Positions 24,608-33,655 of a DNA stretch of 64,000 nt are shown piece by piece. The notes under the pieces were generated by a model, which did not search any database, was not told the origin of the DNA, and saw only the letters and a program-made list of their open reading frames with translations. The translations under genes were made by a program, and so were the position numbers. How positions within the stretch are numbered: position 1 is the stretch's first letter; each line of letters starts with the position of its first letter. The DNA lies in assembly GCA_018433675.1 (NCBI GenBank), contig JAHDQS010000011.1, forward strand, positions 1-64,000, read 5' to 3'. Source of the DNA: Clostridia bacterium. Lineage in GTDB: Bacteria; Bacillota; Peptococcia; DRI-13; SM3-B62.

Positions 24608-27148
24608 CTACTCCGCCTCCCGGAGACGCTCGACAATACTCTGTTTATCAGTCACCGCATATAATGCCAAAGGAATGGTCCCGCCCAGTACAAACAAAAA
24701 CGGCCATGTGAGCAAAAGCGGCTGGAGAGTGAACCGGAAGCTCAAGAACCACAGTAATTCACAAAAGGATTTAACAACCAACAGTGAAAACACCGTGCCC
24801 AAAACAAGAGAAAACACGCAAGTGCCTAAAACATAGTAAAATCCTTCAAACATCAGCATTTTACGCAGTTGTTGGCGTGTCATGCCAATACTTTGCAGCA
24901 TGGCGAATTCTTTTTGACGGGTCAAAATGCCGGTAAGGATGGCGTTGATAAAGTTGAGAATACCTATCAAACCGATGACAAAACTGAGTGCGCCGCCAAT
25001 AATGATAACCATATTGCGCATACCTGAGAACTCGTTGAAAGAGGTAAATTTCGAGGAATAATGCATGACAGGTTCTACTGTATCGGTATACTTTTGTAAA
25101 AAGCTTTCCATCTCTGCTTCCTGATTTTTGAAAACATTGAAGGCATAGCTCATCACCGCCGGCTGATCCACTAATGTTTTGTAAACCTCTGCCGGAAGAT
25201 AGAAGTTATAGTCCCATCCACAGCGATCGGAATTGGCATAATACTTGATGGCCACATGACCCAACACTGTAAATTCCCGCGTAGTATACTCCCTTTCGGC
25301 TAATGTCTCCGCTGTACCTTGATAGTTATAGAGTGTAACCTTTTCACCTACTGCGAAATGAATTTTATCCATTTTAGGCACGCTGTTGTCATCCAACTGA
25401 ACACCTTCCAGAATGTAGTTACCGCTAGCCAGCTTCTCAAAATCAAGCTCACCGTCAATAAGCTCCAAGCGCTTAAGCGGCAATCCTTCAAGGCCGTAGA
25501 CCGCCGCTATGAAATCACCGTGGACATTGATGTTATACTTTTGAGTCGTGTTCTTTTCATCTTCAACCGCAAACATTTTTTCTCTGCCGCCATATAAACA
25601 CCCCCCTTCCTCAAAACCGGGCTGCGCTTGCACAGCTTGAATAAAGGTCTCGGTGGTTTGGTTTTCAAGACCGTAAAAGTCGTTCTGAAAGTAATCTGCA
25701 TGGGCCAGCAGAAAATCGGTGTCAACAATCTTGGAGAGGAACTTATCCATATCGATACTTTGAGACAATGTAAAAACAGTGTTCAACAGTACAAGGCTCA
25801 GGGACAAGCTGATGAGCACAAGCACCGTTCTTTTCTTGTTGCGCCCCAAATTAGCAAGTGCCATTTGAGGCATTTTAGCCCCACGGGTGGATTTTTTTAA
25901 TTTTTCTGTCCTCTTCACACTCACATCCGTATACCGCACAGCTTCTACCGGCGATACGGCGGCGGCTATTCGGCCCGGTTTAAACGTACTGATCAGCACA
26001 GTAACCAGAGCAAACAGAGCAGAACCTATAAATATCAAAGCATCAGGTGATACTGATACCGCACTCCCCGCATATGTGGAATTGTTCATAATAAGAGGAA
26101 CAAGGGCTTTGCCTGAGAAGAATCCAATAATCAATCCGCCGGGAATCCCTATCGCGGAAAGGACCAAGGCTTGCCTGCGGATGATTTGACGAATCTGCTT
26201 CCCGGTCGTGCCGATGGTTTTTAAGAGTCCGTAGAAGCGAGTATCCCGCATGACGGAAATCTGAAAAATGTTATATATGATGAGATACCCGGTAAAAACA
26301 ATCAATAACAAGCCGGAAACAAAAGCAATTAAAGTGCCGCCATCCAGGCTAAAGTTTGTTGAAAGGTAGGACCAGTTCACATTATGCTCCAGATAATCAG
26401 ACGCATTTTCGTCGAGGGAATAACCGCTTTCTGTGATGACTCTTTTAAGTTTCCCCTCCAAATCATTACTGTTTTTGAACATGATATACGCTTTGATGAC
26501 ACCGGTTGTAGAATTATCCTCTTGATAGGTATTACACAACTCATCCCCATGGGCCTCGACATAAGCCCGGGAAGCAACGATTTTTCCAATGTTGAAAGCC
26601 GGATCGCTTTCCCACCAGCCGGCCAGGACAAAGTCACGCTTTACTTCCTCGCCCCTGATGTCAAGCGTCAGCGTAAGCGGGGCACCGACCTTAAGGGGAA
26701 CACCCAGCAGCTGCAAGGTCTTGGTATCCGCTATTACTTCGTTTTCGGCTGCAGGCTTGTGCCCGCTAGTGGGTTCAGAAAACGCCAGCTTCAGTCCAAC
26801 ATCATCCAGATACCAAAATTCAGCGCGCCGTTTTAAAAACTCTGAGTTTTTTACCTCATCCGCCAGCACACGGTCATAGGCGATTTCTTTGATAAGCGGA
26901 TGGTCTTTGACAGCTTCAAATTCCTCAGCGGTGATATATTTCAGCACTGCATGCCCGTCACCCCCGGCTTGCCGCATACTGGCCTGTTGTATGCTCTCCA
27001 CCGCACCGCTACCCATCGTAAAAAGCGTGGTAAAAAGCACGGCAGTGAGCGCAATGGCGATAATTGCTATCAAATTGCGGGCCTTGTTGGCCTGAAAACT
27101 CTTCTCCGCTAATTTTCGAACCACCTTTTTATTCTTAACCTTAATCAT
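24608..27148 (-). CDS. FtsX-family ABC transporter permease (two FtsX domains)
   Basis: An 846-residue permease. The first span is at about residues 22-45, followed by a large extracellular domain to about 265. Three spans form the first FtsX core (about 268-400, including RDTRFYGLLKTIGTTGKQIRQI), then a second span-plus-domain unit (about 440-705) and a final FtsX core (GILTRQKEFAMLQSIGMTRQQLRKML). This is the layout of peptide exporters and resistance modules. The ATG overlaps the ATPase stop. A dedicated sensor kinase and regulator are upstream on the same strand. Confidence 0.92.
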   Translation of the reverse strand: MIKVKNKKVVRKLAEKSFQANKARNLIAIIAIALTAVLFTTLFTMGSGAVESIQQASMRQAGGDGHAVLKYITAEEFEAVKDHPLIKEIAYDRVLADEVKNSEFLKRRAEFWYLDDVGLKLAFSEPTSGHKPAAENEVIADTKTLQLLGVPLKVGAPLTLTLDIRGEEVKRDFVLAGWWESDPAFNIGKIVASRAYVEAHGDELCNTYQEDNSTTGVIKAYIMFKNSNDLEGKLKRVITESGYSLDENASDYLEHNVNWSYLSTNFSLDGGTLIAFVSGLLLIVFTGYLIIYNIFQISVMRDTRFYGLLKTIGTTGKQIRQIIRRQALVLSAIGIPGGLIIGFFSGKALVPLIMNNSTYAGSAVSVSPDALIFIGSALFALVTVLISTFKPGRIAAAVSPVEAVRYTDVSVKRTEKLKKSTRGAKMPQMALANLGRNKKRTVLVLISLSLSLVLLNTVFTLSQSIDMDKFLSKIVDTDFLLAHADYFQNDFYGLENQTTETFIQAVQAQPGFEEGGCLYGGREKMFAVEDEKNTTQKYNINVHGDFIAAVYGLEGLPLKRLELIDGELDFEKLASGNYILEGVQLDDNSVPKMDKIHFAVGEKVTLYNYQGTAETLAEREYTTREFTVLGHVAIKYYANSDRCGWDYNFYLPAEVYKTLVDQPAVMSYAFNVFKNQEAEMESFLQKYTDTVEPVMHYSSKFTSFNEFSGMRNMVIIIGGALSFVIGLIGILNFINAILTGILTRQKEFAMLQSIGMTRQQLRKMLMFEGFYYVLGTCVFSLVLGTVFSLLVVKSFCELLWFLSFRFTLQPLLLTWPFLFVLGGTIPLALYAVTDKQSIVERLREAE

Positions 27149-27822
27149 TTGCTTTCACCACCCACGATTTTCCCGTCCTCAATGTGGATGATGCGATCCG
27201 CCATTTGGGCTATTTCCTCATTATGGGTAATCATCACGATGGTTTGTTTAAACTGCCGGCTCGTCACTTTGAGTAAACCTATGACCTCAAGGCTCGTTTT
27301 GCTGTCCAGATTTCCCGTGGGTTCATCGGCCAAAATAATAGCGGGTTTCGCCGCCAAAGCCCTGGCAATTGCCACACGTTGCTGCTGACCGCCGGAAAGA
27401 TTATTAGGCAGATTGTTCAGCTTGCTCTCAAGCCCTAACATTCCTATGATTTTGTCCACATATGGTTTGTCCGGCTCACTCCCGTCAAGCTGAATCGGGA
27501 GAACGATATTCTCGTAAACGTTTAGAACAGGTACAAGATTATAGTTTTGAAATACAAAACCTATTTTTCGTCTGCGGAAAATCGTCAGTTCCTCTTCTTT
27601 GAGCGCAAAAATCTCCCTTCCATCCACCACCACTCTTCCGCCGGTAGGCCGGTCAAGCCCTCCCAGCAGATGCAAGAGGGTGGATTTACCACTGCCGGAT
27701 GTACCGACGATCGCCACATACTCGGCTTCTTCTATGGCAAGATCGACTCCGTCCAAAGCTTTGACCATCGCATCTCCGCTTCCGTAGTATTTTTTCAAAT
27801 TTATCGTTTCGAGTATGCTCAT
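27145..27822 (-). CDS. ABC transporter ATP-binding protein (MacB/LolD type)
   Basis: A 225-residue ATPase. Walker A is IVGTSGSGKSTLLHLLGG, the signature is NLSGGQQQRVAIARALA, Walker B is PAIILADEPTGNLD and the H-loop is IVMITHNEEIA. ATG 27822 (MSILE) with CGGAGGAAA is preferred to a start 25 codons upstream. It forms an exporter with the FtsX permease downstream (4-base overlap). Confidence 0.94.
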   Translation of the reverse strand: MSILETINLKKYYGSGDAMVKALDGVDLAIEEAEYVAIVGTSGSGKSTLLHLLGGLDRPTGGRVVVDGREIFALKEEELTIFRRRKIGFVFQNYNLVPVLNVYENIVLPIQLDGSEPDKPYVDKIIGMLGLESKLNNLPNNLSGGQQQRVAIARALAAKPAIILADEPTGNLDSKTSLEVIGLLKVTSRQFKQTIVMITHNEEIAQMADRIIHIEDGKIVGGESK

Positions 27823-27950
27823 TTTACTTTCCTCCGAAAAAAATAGTCTGTAGCGCAGTTTCCCACGATACAGACTATAACATAATAATCTTTCCACAAT
27901 CTTTCCGAATTCTAACGTTTTTGTAAGATTTCTCTTTAAACACGTAGCTG

Positions 27951-28889
27951 CTATTCTTTTTTATTTGTTTTGGGCAAAAATACCGCAAAGACAGAACCCC
28001 TCCCCGGGGTTGATGACACTTTAATGTAACCGCCTTCAGCGGCTACGATTTCTCTTGCCAAAAACAGTCCCAGACCGACACCTTCCTGTTTGCTGACAGC
28101 CCCCGAGCGGTAAAAACGGGTAAAGATCTTGCTTAGTTCTTCTTCTGCGATACCAAGCCCTTGATCAGAAATTTCAATACAGCAAAACAACTCATAGGAT
28201 ATGGCTCTTATCGTGATTTTTTTGCCGCTCTCACTGTATTTCACAGCGTTATCAAGGATATTATATATTGCTTCGGTCGTCCATTTAAGATCGAAGCAAG
28301 CGTAGATATCAGTGTCTTCTTCAGTATTTTCTTTAGCAATAAAAATGCCTTTAGCCTCCGCCTGGGGCAAGATTTGTTCAAGCGCCTCATCCAACAACTT
28401 TTGTACCGCTTCCGGTTTTGGCAAGACGGTAATAATGCCCGTTTCGAGCCGCGATGCTTTTACCAGGGCACTGATAAGAAAATTCAACTTCTCCGCCTGT
28501 GCAGATAATGCCTTCACACAAACGGCACAGTCTTGGGACAATTCGTATTCACTGAGTAGTTGTGAATAGAGCAAAATATTGGCGAGGGGCGTTTTTGTTT
28601 GATGCGAAATGTCGGAAATCAATCCCTTGATTTTTTCCTCTTCCTCCAGTAGATTTTTTGAAGACAGCGCACAGATGGAAAGATACCTGGCAAGCTTTGC
28701 TTCTACAGCGGATAAGAGGGATTCGTCAAAGACCTCCTGAGTAAAACTGCCGTCTATGGCCATATCCAGCATGTCAACGATTCTTTCAAGCGTTTTCTTT
28801 GTCTTGCGGCGGTACAACCAAACGATCATCACGGCTGAAAGTACAAAAGCAGCGGCAATTACGCCGCAGACCCAGACAGGAACGTTCAT
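27951..28889 (-). CDS. Sensor histidine kinase
   Basis: A 312-residue kinase with a single N-terminal membrane span (residues 5-27) and almost no extracellular part, so it probably senses through the partner transporter. The H box is DISHQTKTPLANI, the N box is NILDNAVKYSES, and the G boxes are DQGLGIAEEE and GVGLGLFLAREI. The gene starts one base after the regulator gene ends. In such modules the kinase controls expression of the neighbouring FtsX exporter (family knowledge). Confidence 0.92.
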   Translation of the reverse strand: MNVPVWVCGVIAAAFVLSAVMIVWLYRRKTKKTLERIVDMLDMAIDGSFTQEVFDESLLSAVEAKLARYLSICALSSKNLLEEEEKIKGLISDISHQTKTPLANILLYSQLLSEYELSQDCAVCVKALSAQAEKLNFLISALVKASRLETGIITVLPKPEAVQKLLDEALEQILPQAEAKGIFIAKENTEEDTDIYACFDLKWTTEAIYNILDNAVKYSESGKKITIRAISYELFCCIEISDQGLGIAEEELSKIFTRFYRSGAVSKQEGVGLGLFLAREIVAAEGGYIKVSSTPGRGSVFAVFLPKTNKKE

Positions 28890-28890
28890 C

Positions 28891-29568
28891 TCACTTCACC
28901 GCCCATGTATAACCGAGGCCATAGACCGTCTTGATATACTGGGGCAAAGAGGGGTTGTCCTCCAATTTGTCACGCAGTCTTTTTATCGTAACGGATAGTG
29001 CGTTTTCATCCACATATTCCGCTTGATTGGTCCACAGCCGGTCGACCAAAACCGCACGGGAAACAGCTTTTCCTCTGTTCTCCACTAGGATCCGCAACAA
29101 TTTCTGCTCTGTTTTGCTCAGTTCGAGGGGCTTTTTATCTTTGTAGAATTCCATCTTTGCAAAGGAAAAGGAAAAACCGTTGATCTGTATGGTATCGCAC
29201 CGCCGCTGCCGGCCTTTTCGCAGCTGGACATCCACTCTGGCCCGCAGTACCATGAGGCTGAACGGTTTTGTGATGTAGTCGTCAGCCCCCAGCTCAAGTC
29301 CTGTGACGATATCAGTTTCCATGTCGTTAGCGGTCAGGACAATAACCGGCAGCTCCAAGCTCTTGCGAATATCGGCTAAAAGCTCCAAGCCGTTTCCGTC
29401 CGGCAGATTGAGATCTAATATCACCAAATCAAAAGAATTGTGCAACATCTGGTCTTTGGCGGCAGCAATATCATACGCCTGAGCAAAGGCACAATTATCA
29501 CCTTTGAGAGCCAGGACAATACCGTTGCTTAAGGCAATATCATCCTCAATAATTAAAATGTGCTTCAT
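28891..29568 (-). CDS. OmpR-family response regulator
   Basis: A 225-residue regulator. The receiver domain (residues 1-115) has the acidic pocket IIEDD, the phosphoacceptor Asp in DLVILDLNLPDGNG and the Lys in DYITKPF. The C-terminal winged helix (about 128-225) ends AEYVDENALSVTIKRLRDKLE and IKTVYGLGYTW. ATG 29568 follows AAGGAGAG. It leads the two-component pair for the ABC exporter downstream. Confidence 0.94.
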   Translation of the reverse strand: MKHILIIEDDIALSNGIVLALKGDNCAFAQAYDIAAAKDQMLHNSFDLVILDLNLPDGNGLELLADIRKSLELPVIVLTANDMETDIVTGLELGADDYITKPFSLMVLRARVDVQLRKGRQRRCDTIQINGFSFSFAKMEFYKDKKPLELSKTEQKLLRILVENRGKAVSRAVLVDRLWTNQAEYVDENALSVTIKRLRDKLEDNPSLPQYIKTVYGLGYTWAVK

Positions 29569-29611
29569 AGCCCTCTCCTTTTCGACATCGCAGTACAATA
29601 TGTCTTTATAA

Positions 29612-30337
29612 TTATTGTTTGCTTAACATTATAAATAAAGACAATACAATACCGGACAAAAAAGCTAAATAGGAATGTTCCTTCTCATGTTCCCGTGCCT
29701 CCGGCAAAAGATGAGATGCCGAAATATAAATCAAAACTCCTACCACAAATCCAAGGGCAAGCCCCAAAGCAGAATTATTTAGTTTTTTTACTAACGGATA
29801 AGCTATAAACGCCCCTAATGGTGTTGTTAAAGCCGCAACAAGAAAGGCATAAAATATGGCTTTCTTTTCGCTTAAGCCTCCCTTTATCAAAACGGAAAAA
29901 GTAATCACTCCTTCGGCAAACTCATGCACTACTAAACCAATTCCGGCCAGCACTCCTGTAAATATGCTGACGCTAAAAGTCACACAATAGATAGCGCCAT
30001 CTATAAAAGAGTGTATTCCTATTCCTTCAAGAGCGGTAATCCCAAAAGCTAATTCAGTTTGTTTAGTTTTGTATTTTATCAGCTTATTGCTAAAAAACAT
30101 GAAGATGAATCCTGTTAAAGCAGCTAAACCGGCATTAGAATTATGCCCTATTGCTTGCGGAAAGGCCATTATTAAGGGTGAAGAAATCAAGACTCCGGCC
30201 GCAAAACAAATGGAATACTCTTTGTTTTTTTCTGCCCAGGCTTTATTTTTATAAATGACCCAAATACCTATACTATTTACCACCATTGCCCCTATCGCAA
30301 AAATTGCGATCCAAGTAAAAGTATTAATTCCTGACAT
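29612..30337 (-). CDS. ZIP family metal transporter
   Basis: A 241-residue membrane protein with eight spans. The ZIP metal-site helices are visible as EGIGIHSFIDGAIY (span 4) and VVHEFAEGVITF (span 5), and a His-containing C-terminal loop reads EAREHEKEHSY. Transport of zinc, iron or manganese into the cytoplasm is expected. ATG 30337 follows GAGGGGTG; the in-frame start 28 codons upstream is unlikely. Confidence 0.88.
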   Translation of the reverse strand: MSGINTFTWIAIFAIGAMVVNSIGIWVIYKNKAWAEKNKEYSICFAAGVLISSPLIMAFPQAIGHNSNAGLAALTGFIFMFFSNKLIKYKTKQTELAFGITALEGIGIHSFIDGAIYCVTFSVSIFTGVLAGIGLVVHEFAEGVITFSVLIKGGLSEKKAIFYAFLVAALTTPLGAFIAYPLVKKLNNSALGLALGFVVGVLIYISASHLLPEAREHEKEHSYLAFLSGIVLSLFIMLSKQ

Positions 30338-30528
30338 ACTATTCACCCCTCGTAAACATAACAGACAGTGATAAATAATAGGGCATAACCTATTACTTAT
30401 CACTATCCAAAAAGTTATCATACTGCTTATTAATTATATACAGTTTTTTCTCAAGTATTCCTTCTTTTCTATCGATGATTCTTCGTCTGTCGGCCATAAA
30501 AAGTCCTGAAAATAGACTTGCAAGTTGA

Positions 30529-30756
30529 TTATGCTCTGGTCATAGTTGACCCACATTGCGGGCATTTAATGGTGTTGCAAGGATTTGCTCGATTATGATT
30601 CACTCTAGTTCCACACTTAGGACATTCACAATACCCTACAGGGCCTGCACTTGCAGGGCCTCCCATTCTTCCCCTTCCGCTTCCTGTTACACCTTGTCTG
30701 CCTTGACCGCCGCCTCCGCCGGTACCCATAGGTCCGGTTCCGTCTCCTCTTGGCAT
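30529..30756 (-). CDS. Glycine-rich small protein with a C-terminal zinc ribbon
   Basis: A 75-residue protein. The first half, MPRGDGTGPMGTGGGGGQG, is the start typical of DUF5320-like small proteins found with dinitrogenase iron-molybdenum cofactor family and metal proteins. The second half has two CxxC pairs (CECPKCGTR and IKCPQCGST) forming a rubredoxin/zinc-ribbon knuckle. ATG 30756 follows AGAGGTG. A 15-bp direct repeat frames its promoter. Confidence 0.7.
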   Translation of the reverse strand: MPRGDGTGPMGTGGGGGQGRQGVTGSGRGRMGGPASAGPVGYCECPKCGTRVNHNRANPCNTIKCPQCGSTMTRA

Positions 30757-30773
30757 TTTTATCACCTCTAATA

Positions 30774-30829
30774 GTTTTTGGCATATGTTCTTTATAATTC
30801 TACTATACAAGGTTTTTGGCATATGTCAA
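30774..30829 (-). promoter_or_regulatory. Promoter framed by a 15-bp direct repeat
   Basis: TTGACA (30824-30829) and TATAGT (30802-30807) are 16 bp apart on the minus strand. The sequence ACATATGCCAAAAAC occurs overlapping the -35 box (30812-30826) and again downstream of the expected start site (30774-30788). Two tandem sites suggest a dedicated operator. Confidence 0.6.
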
Positions 30830-30878
30830 TAACTATTCTCGACATAACTATTCTCCAGATGTTGTAAAATCCGTTTGT

Positions 30879-33485
30879 TTAGTTGTTTACAATCTTTTTG
30901 TATGTTTCAAGAACCGCAATGGGCAACAAGGCCAGTCCCAGAGCACCCAGATACATCTGATTAGATAACTGGGTCAAACCAAAAGCAGCAGCTATAGGAG
31001 GAATAAAGGCAACCACTGCCATCATGGCCAGCGAAACCAACGCGGCACCATTCAAAGATTTATTAGTGAAGAAACCGAGCTTGAATAACGAATGCTCTGA
31101 TCGCATATTGAAAGCATGAAATATTTGTGAACCACCCAGGATCAAAAAAGCCATAGTACGAGCCGTCACCATATCCCCGGTGCTTTTCCAGACACTTACA
31201 AATCCGATCAGTGTCAGTGTGGCAAACATGACTCCCTGAAAGATAATACGCACCCCGAAACCATCCGCAAAAATACCTTCCTCTTTAGGTTTGGGCTTAC
31301 GCTGCATAACATCATCATCCACCGGTTCCATTCCCAGAGCAATCGCAGGCAAACTGTCTGTCACCAGGTTAATCAATAATAACTGCACAGCCGAAAAAGG
31401 CGAAATGCGCCACAACAGCATAGCCACAAAGACGGTCAATACTTCCCCGATATTAGTACCCAACAGGAAGCCTACCGTATGTTTGATATTGGTGTATATT
31501 CCACGGCCTTCTTTGACGGCATCCACGATAGTAGCAAAGTTGTCGTCGGTCAGGACCATATCCGCAGCGCCTTTGGCCACGTCTGTACCCGTGATCCCCA
31601 TGGCACAGCCGATATCGGCTGCCTTTAAGGCCGGAGCATCGTTAACACCGTCACCGGTCATGGAAACGACTGCACCCTTTCTCTGCCAGGCTTGTACGAT
31701 ACGAATCTTATCTTCGGGAGAGACCCGGGCATAGACAGAAATCTTGTCAACGCGAGCCTCAAGCTCTTCTGCAGTCATCAGAGCTAATTCGCTGCCGGTG
31801 ATTGCCTCATCCCCTGCCTGCAGGAGGCCTAATTCCCTGGCAATAGCCGCCGCAGTGGTCACATGATCGCCGGTTATCATCACCGGCTTGATACCTGCAT
31901 CACGACAAAGGGCTACGGCAGTTCGGGCTTCCGGGCGGGGCGGATCGATCATGCCCAAAAGGCCCATAAAGGTCAACTCATTTTCCAGGGTTTGCTCTGT
32001 TATCTGTGCGGGCAGCTCTTCAATTTCTTTATACGCCACTGCCAGTATCCGCAGTGCCTGGCTGCTCAAGTCCTCGACCGTTTGCCGTCCTGCCTCCAAA
32101 TCACCGTCAACGCACCTGTTGGCCAAAACATCGAAAGCTCCCTTTACTATCACGACGTTTCTGCCTTCAATTTGATTAACTGTGGTCATCATTTTGCGGT
32201 CAGAGTCAAAAGGCAGGGTCGCCAAACGCGGATAGATACTGTTTAACTCGTTTTTAAAGAGGCCATTTTTATAAGCTGCCAGCACAATTGATGTCTCCGT
32301 GGGGTCGCCGATATGACGTTCTTTGCCGTCTTCGTCGATTTCCACACTGCCTTCGGAACAGAGGGTGGCATATTGTAAGAGCTTCCTAATTGCAGCGGAA
32401 TTATTCTCGCTGATATCTTCCAGGAGAGAACCTCCGGCATGAAAAGCCTTGACCAGTGTCATTTGGTTCTGGGTCAAGGTACCGGTCTTATCCGAACAAA
32501 TGACCGAAGCACTGCCTAAGGTCTCTACTGCCGGTAATTTTCTGATGATGGCATTTTTCTTGACCATACGCTGCACCCCGATAGCCAAGACAACTGTCAC
32601 AATAGCCGGTAATCCTTCGGGGATGGCCGAAACAGCCAAAGCAATCGCTATCATGAAAATATCAATAACACTCATACCAGCGAGGATACCAATAACAAAA
32701 ATCACTGCACAAATTCCCAGGGCAATAAAACCGATGTATTTACCGAGCTCAGCCAATTTATGCTGCAGCGGTGTCTGGGTTTCGGTTTCGGTATTGAGCA
32801 AATCGGCAATCCGGCCCATCTCGGTTTTCATTCCGGTAGAGGTAACAACCGCCCGGGCTGACCCATAAGTGATACTGCACCCGGAGTAAAGCATGTTTGA
32901 ACGATCGCCCAAGGATGCTTTTCCTGCCACCACCGCTGAGGCATCTTTTTCGGCGGCCACCGATTCTCCGGTCAAAGCAGATTCCTCCGCTTGCAGACTG
33001 TTCGATTCAATAAGGCGAGCATCAGCCGGCACATAGTCTCCCGCCTCCAGCTTGATGATATCCCCCGGTACCAAAGTCACTGCATCGACGATCATCTCCT
33101 GGCCGGCACGAATGACCCGGGCATGGGGAGCGGAAAGATCCTGCAATGCTTCCAGGGCCTTTTCTGCCTTCCCTTCTTGCACTACACCAATAACCGCATT
33201 CAGCACTACTATCAAAAAGATCAAAAGCGGCTCAAAAAAACCTTCTCCTTCATGCCAGGCCACAACAAAAGAGACCACTGCGGCAATGAGCAGTATGATG
33301 ATCATCACATCTTTGAGATTTTCCATGAATAATTGGAAAAAGCTTTTTTTCTTGCCCTGGGCAAGTCTGTTTTCCCTATATTCGGACAATCTTCTTAAAC
33401 CTTCCTCAATGGTTAAACCGCTATCCGAATCAACCTGCAGATGAGCAAGAACTTCCTTTGTATCCATGCTGTGTGGTAAAAACAA
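30879..33485 (-). CDS. Calcium-transporting P-type ATPase (P2A)
   Basis: An 868-residue pump with a cation-ATPase N-terminal domain, ten membrane spans, TGES (LTGESVAAEKD), the phosphorylation loop SDKTGTLTQNQMTLV and the hinge MTGDGVNDAPALKAADIG. The ion-binding spans read AVSAIPEGLPAIVT (span 4) and LLLINLVTDSLPAIALGMEP (span 6), as in SERCA-like calcium pumps. TTG at 33485 with GGGGGG 8 bases upstream is the likely start; an ATG six codons later has no site. Confidence 0.93.
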   Translation of the reverse strand: MFLPHSMDTKEVLAHLQVDSDSGLTIEEGLRRLSEYRENRLAQGKKKSFFQLFMENLKDVMIIILLIAAVVSFVVAWHEGEGFFEPLLIFLIVVLNAVIGVVQEGKAEKALEALQDLSAPHARVIRAGQEMIVDAVTLVPGDIIKLEAGDYVPADARLIESNSLQAEESALTGESVAAEKDASAVVAGKASLGDRSNMLYSGCSITYGSARAVVTSTGMKTEMGRIADLLNTETETQTPLQHKLAELGKYIGFIALGICAVIFVIGILAGMSVIDIFMIAIALAVSAIPEGLPAIVTVVLAIGVQRMVKKNAIIRKLPAVETLGSASVICSDKTGTLTQNQMTLVKAFHAGGSLLEDISENNSAAIRKLLQYATLCSEGSVEIDEDGKERHIGDPTETSIVLAAYKNGLFKNELNSIYPRLATLPFDSDRKMMTTVNQIEGRNVVIVKGAFDVLANRCVDGDLEAGRQTVEDLSSQALRILAVAYKEIEELPAQITEQTLENELTFMGLLGMIDPPRPEARTAVALCRDAGIKPVMITGDHVTTAAAIARELGLLQAGDEAITGSELALMTAEELEARVDKISVYARVSPEDKIRIVQAWQRKGAVVSMTGDGVNDAPALKAADIGCAMGITGTDVAKGAADMVLTDDNFATIVDAVKEGRGIYTNIKHTVGFLLGTNIGEVLTVFVAMLLWRISPFSAVQLLLINLVTDSLPAIALGMEPVDDDVMQRKPKPKEEGIFADGFGVRIIFQGVMFATLTLIGFVSVWKSTGDMVTARTMAFLILGGSQIFHAFNMRSEHSLFKLGFFTNKSLNGAALVSLAMMAVVAFIPPIAAAFGLTQLSNQMYLGALGLALLPIAVLETYKKIVNN

Positions 33486-33577
33486 TCGATTTTCCCCCCA
33501 ACTGGCTAAGCTGCTCTAATTCTAACGCAATTTCTGGAAAAAAGCTATTGAAACCACCTCAGAAAGGGGCTGTGGTA

Positions 33578-33622
33578 GAAAGGGGCTGTAACGAAAAGTT
33601 GAATTTCGTTGCAGCCCCTTTC
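33578..33622 (-). terminator. Intrinsic terminator of the hydantoinase operon
   Basis: AAAGGGGCTGCAACGAAA and TTTCGTTACAGCCCCTTT pair on the minus strand around a 7-base loop, 34 bases behind the hydantoinase stop. An extra AGAAAGGGGCTG copy lies next to it. Confidence 0.75.
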
Positions 33623-33655
33623 ATAATGTATTCTCTCTATTCTTTTACCGCAGGT

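Noticed and set aside
24384-26880. Several plus-strand open frames opposite the FtsX permease
   Set aside because: They lie wholly in the antisense of a strongly recognised 846-residue gene and show no family motifs or ribosome sites.
31291-33444. Plus-strand frames opposite the calcium ATPase
   Set aside because: Shadows of a complete P-type ATPase gene.
30879-33485. ATPase start at the ATG 33467
   Set aside because: No ribosome binding site precedes it, whereas the TTG at 33485 has GGGGGG at a suitable distance.
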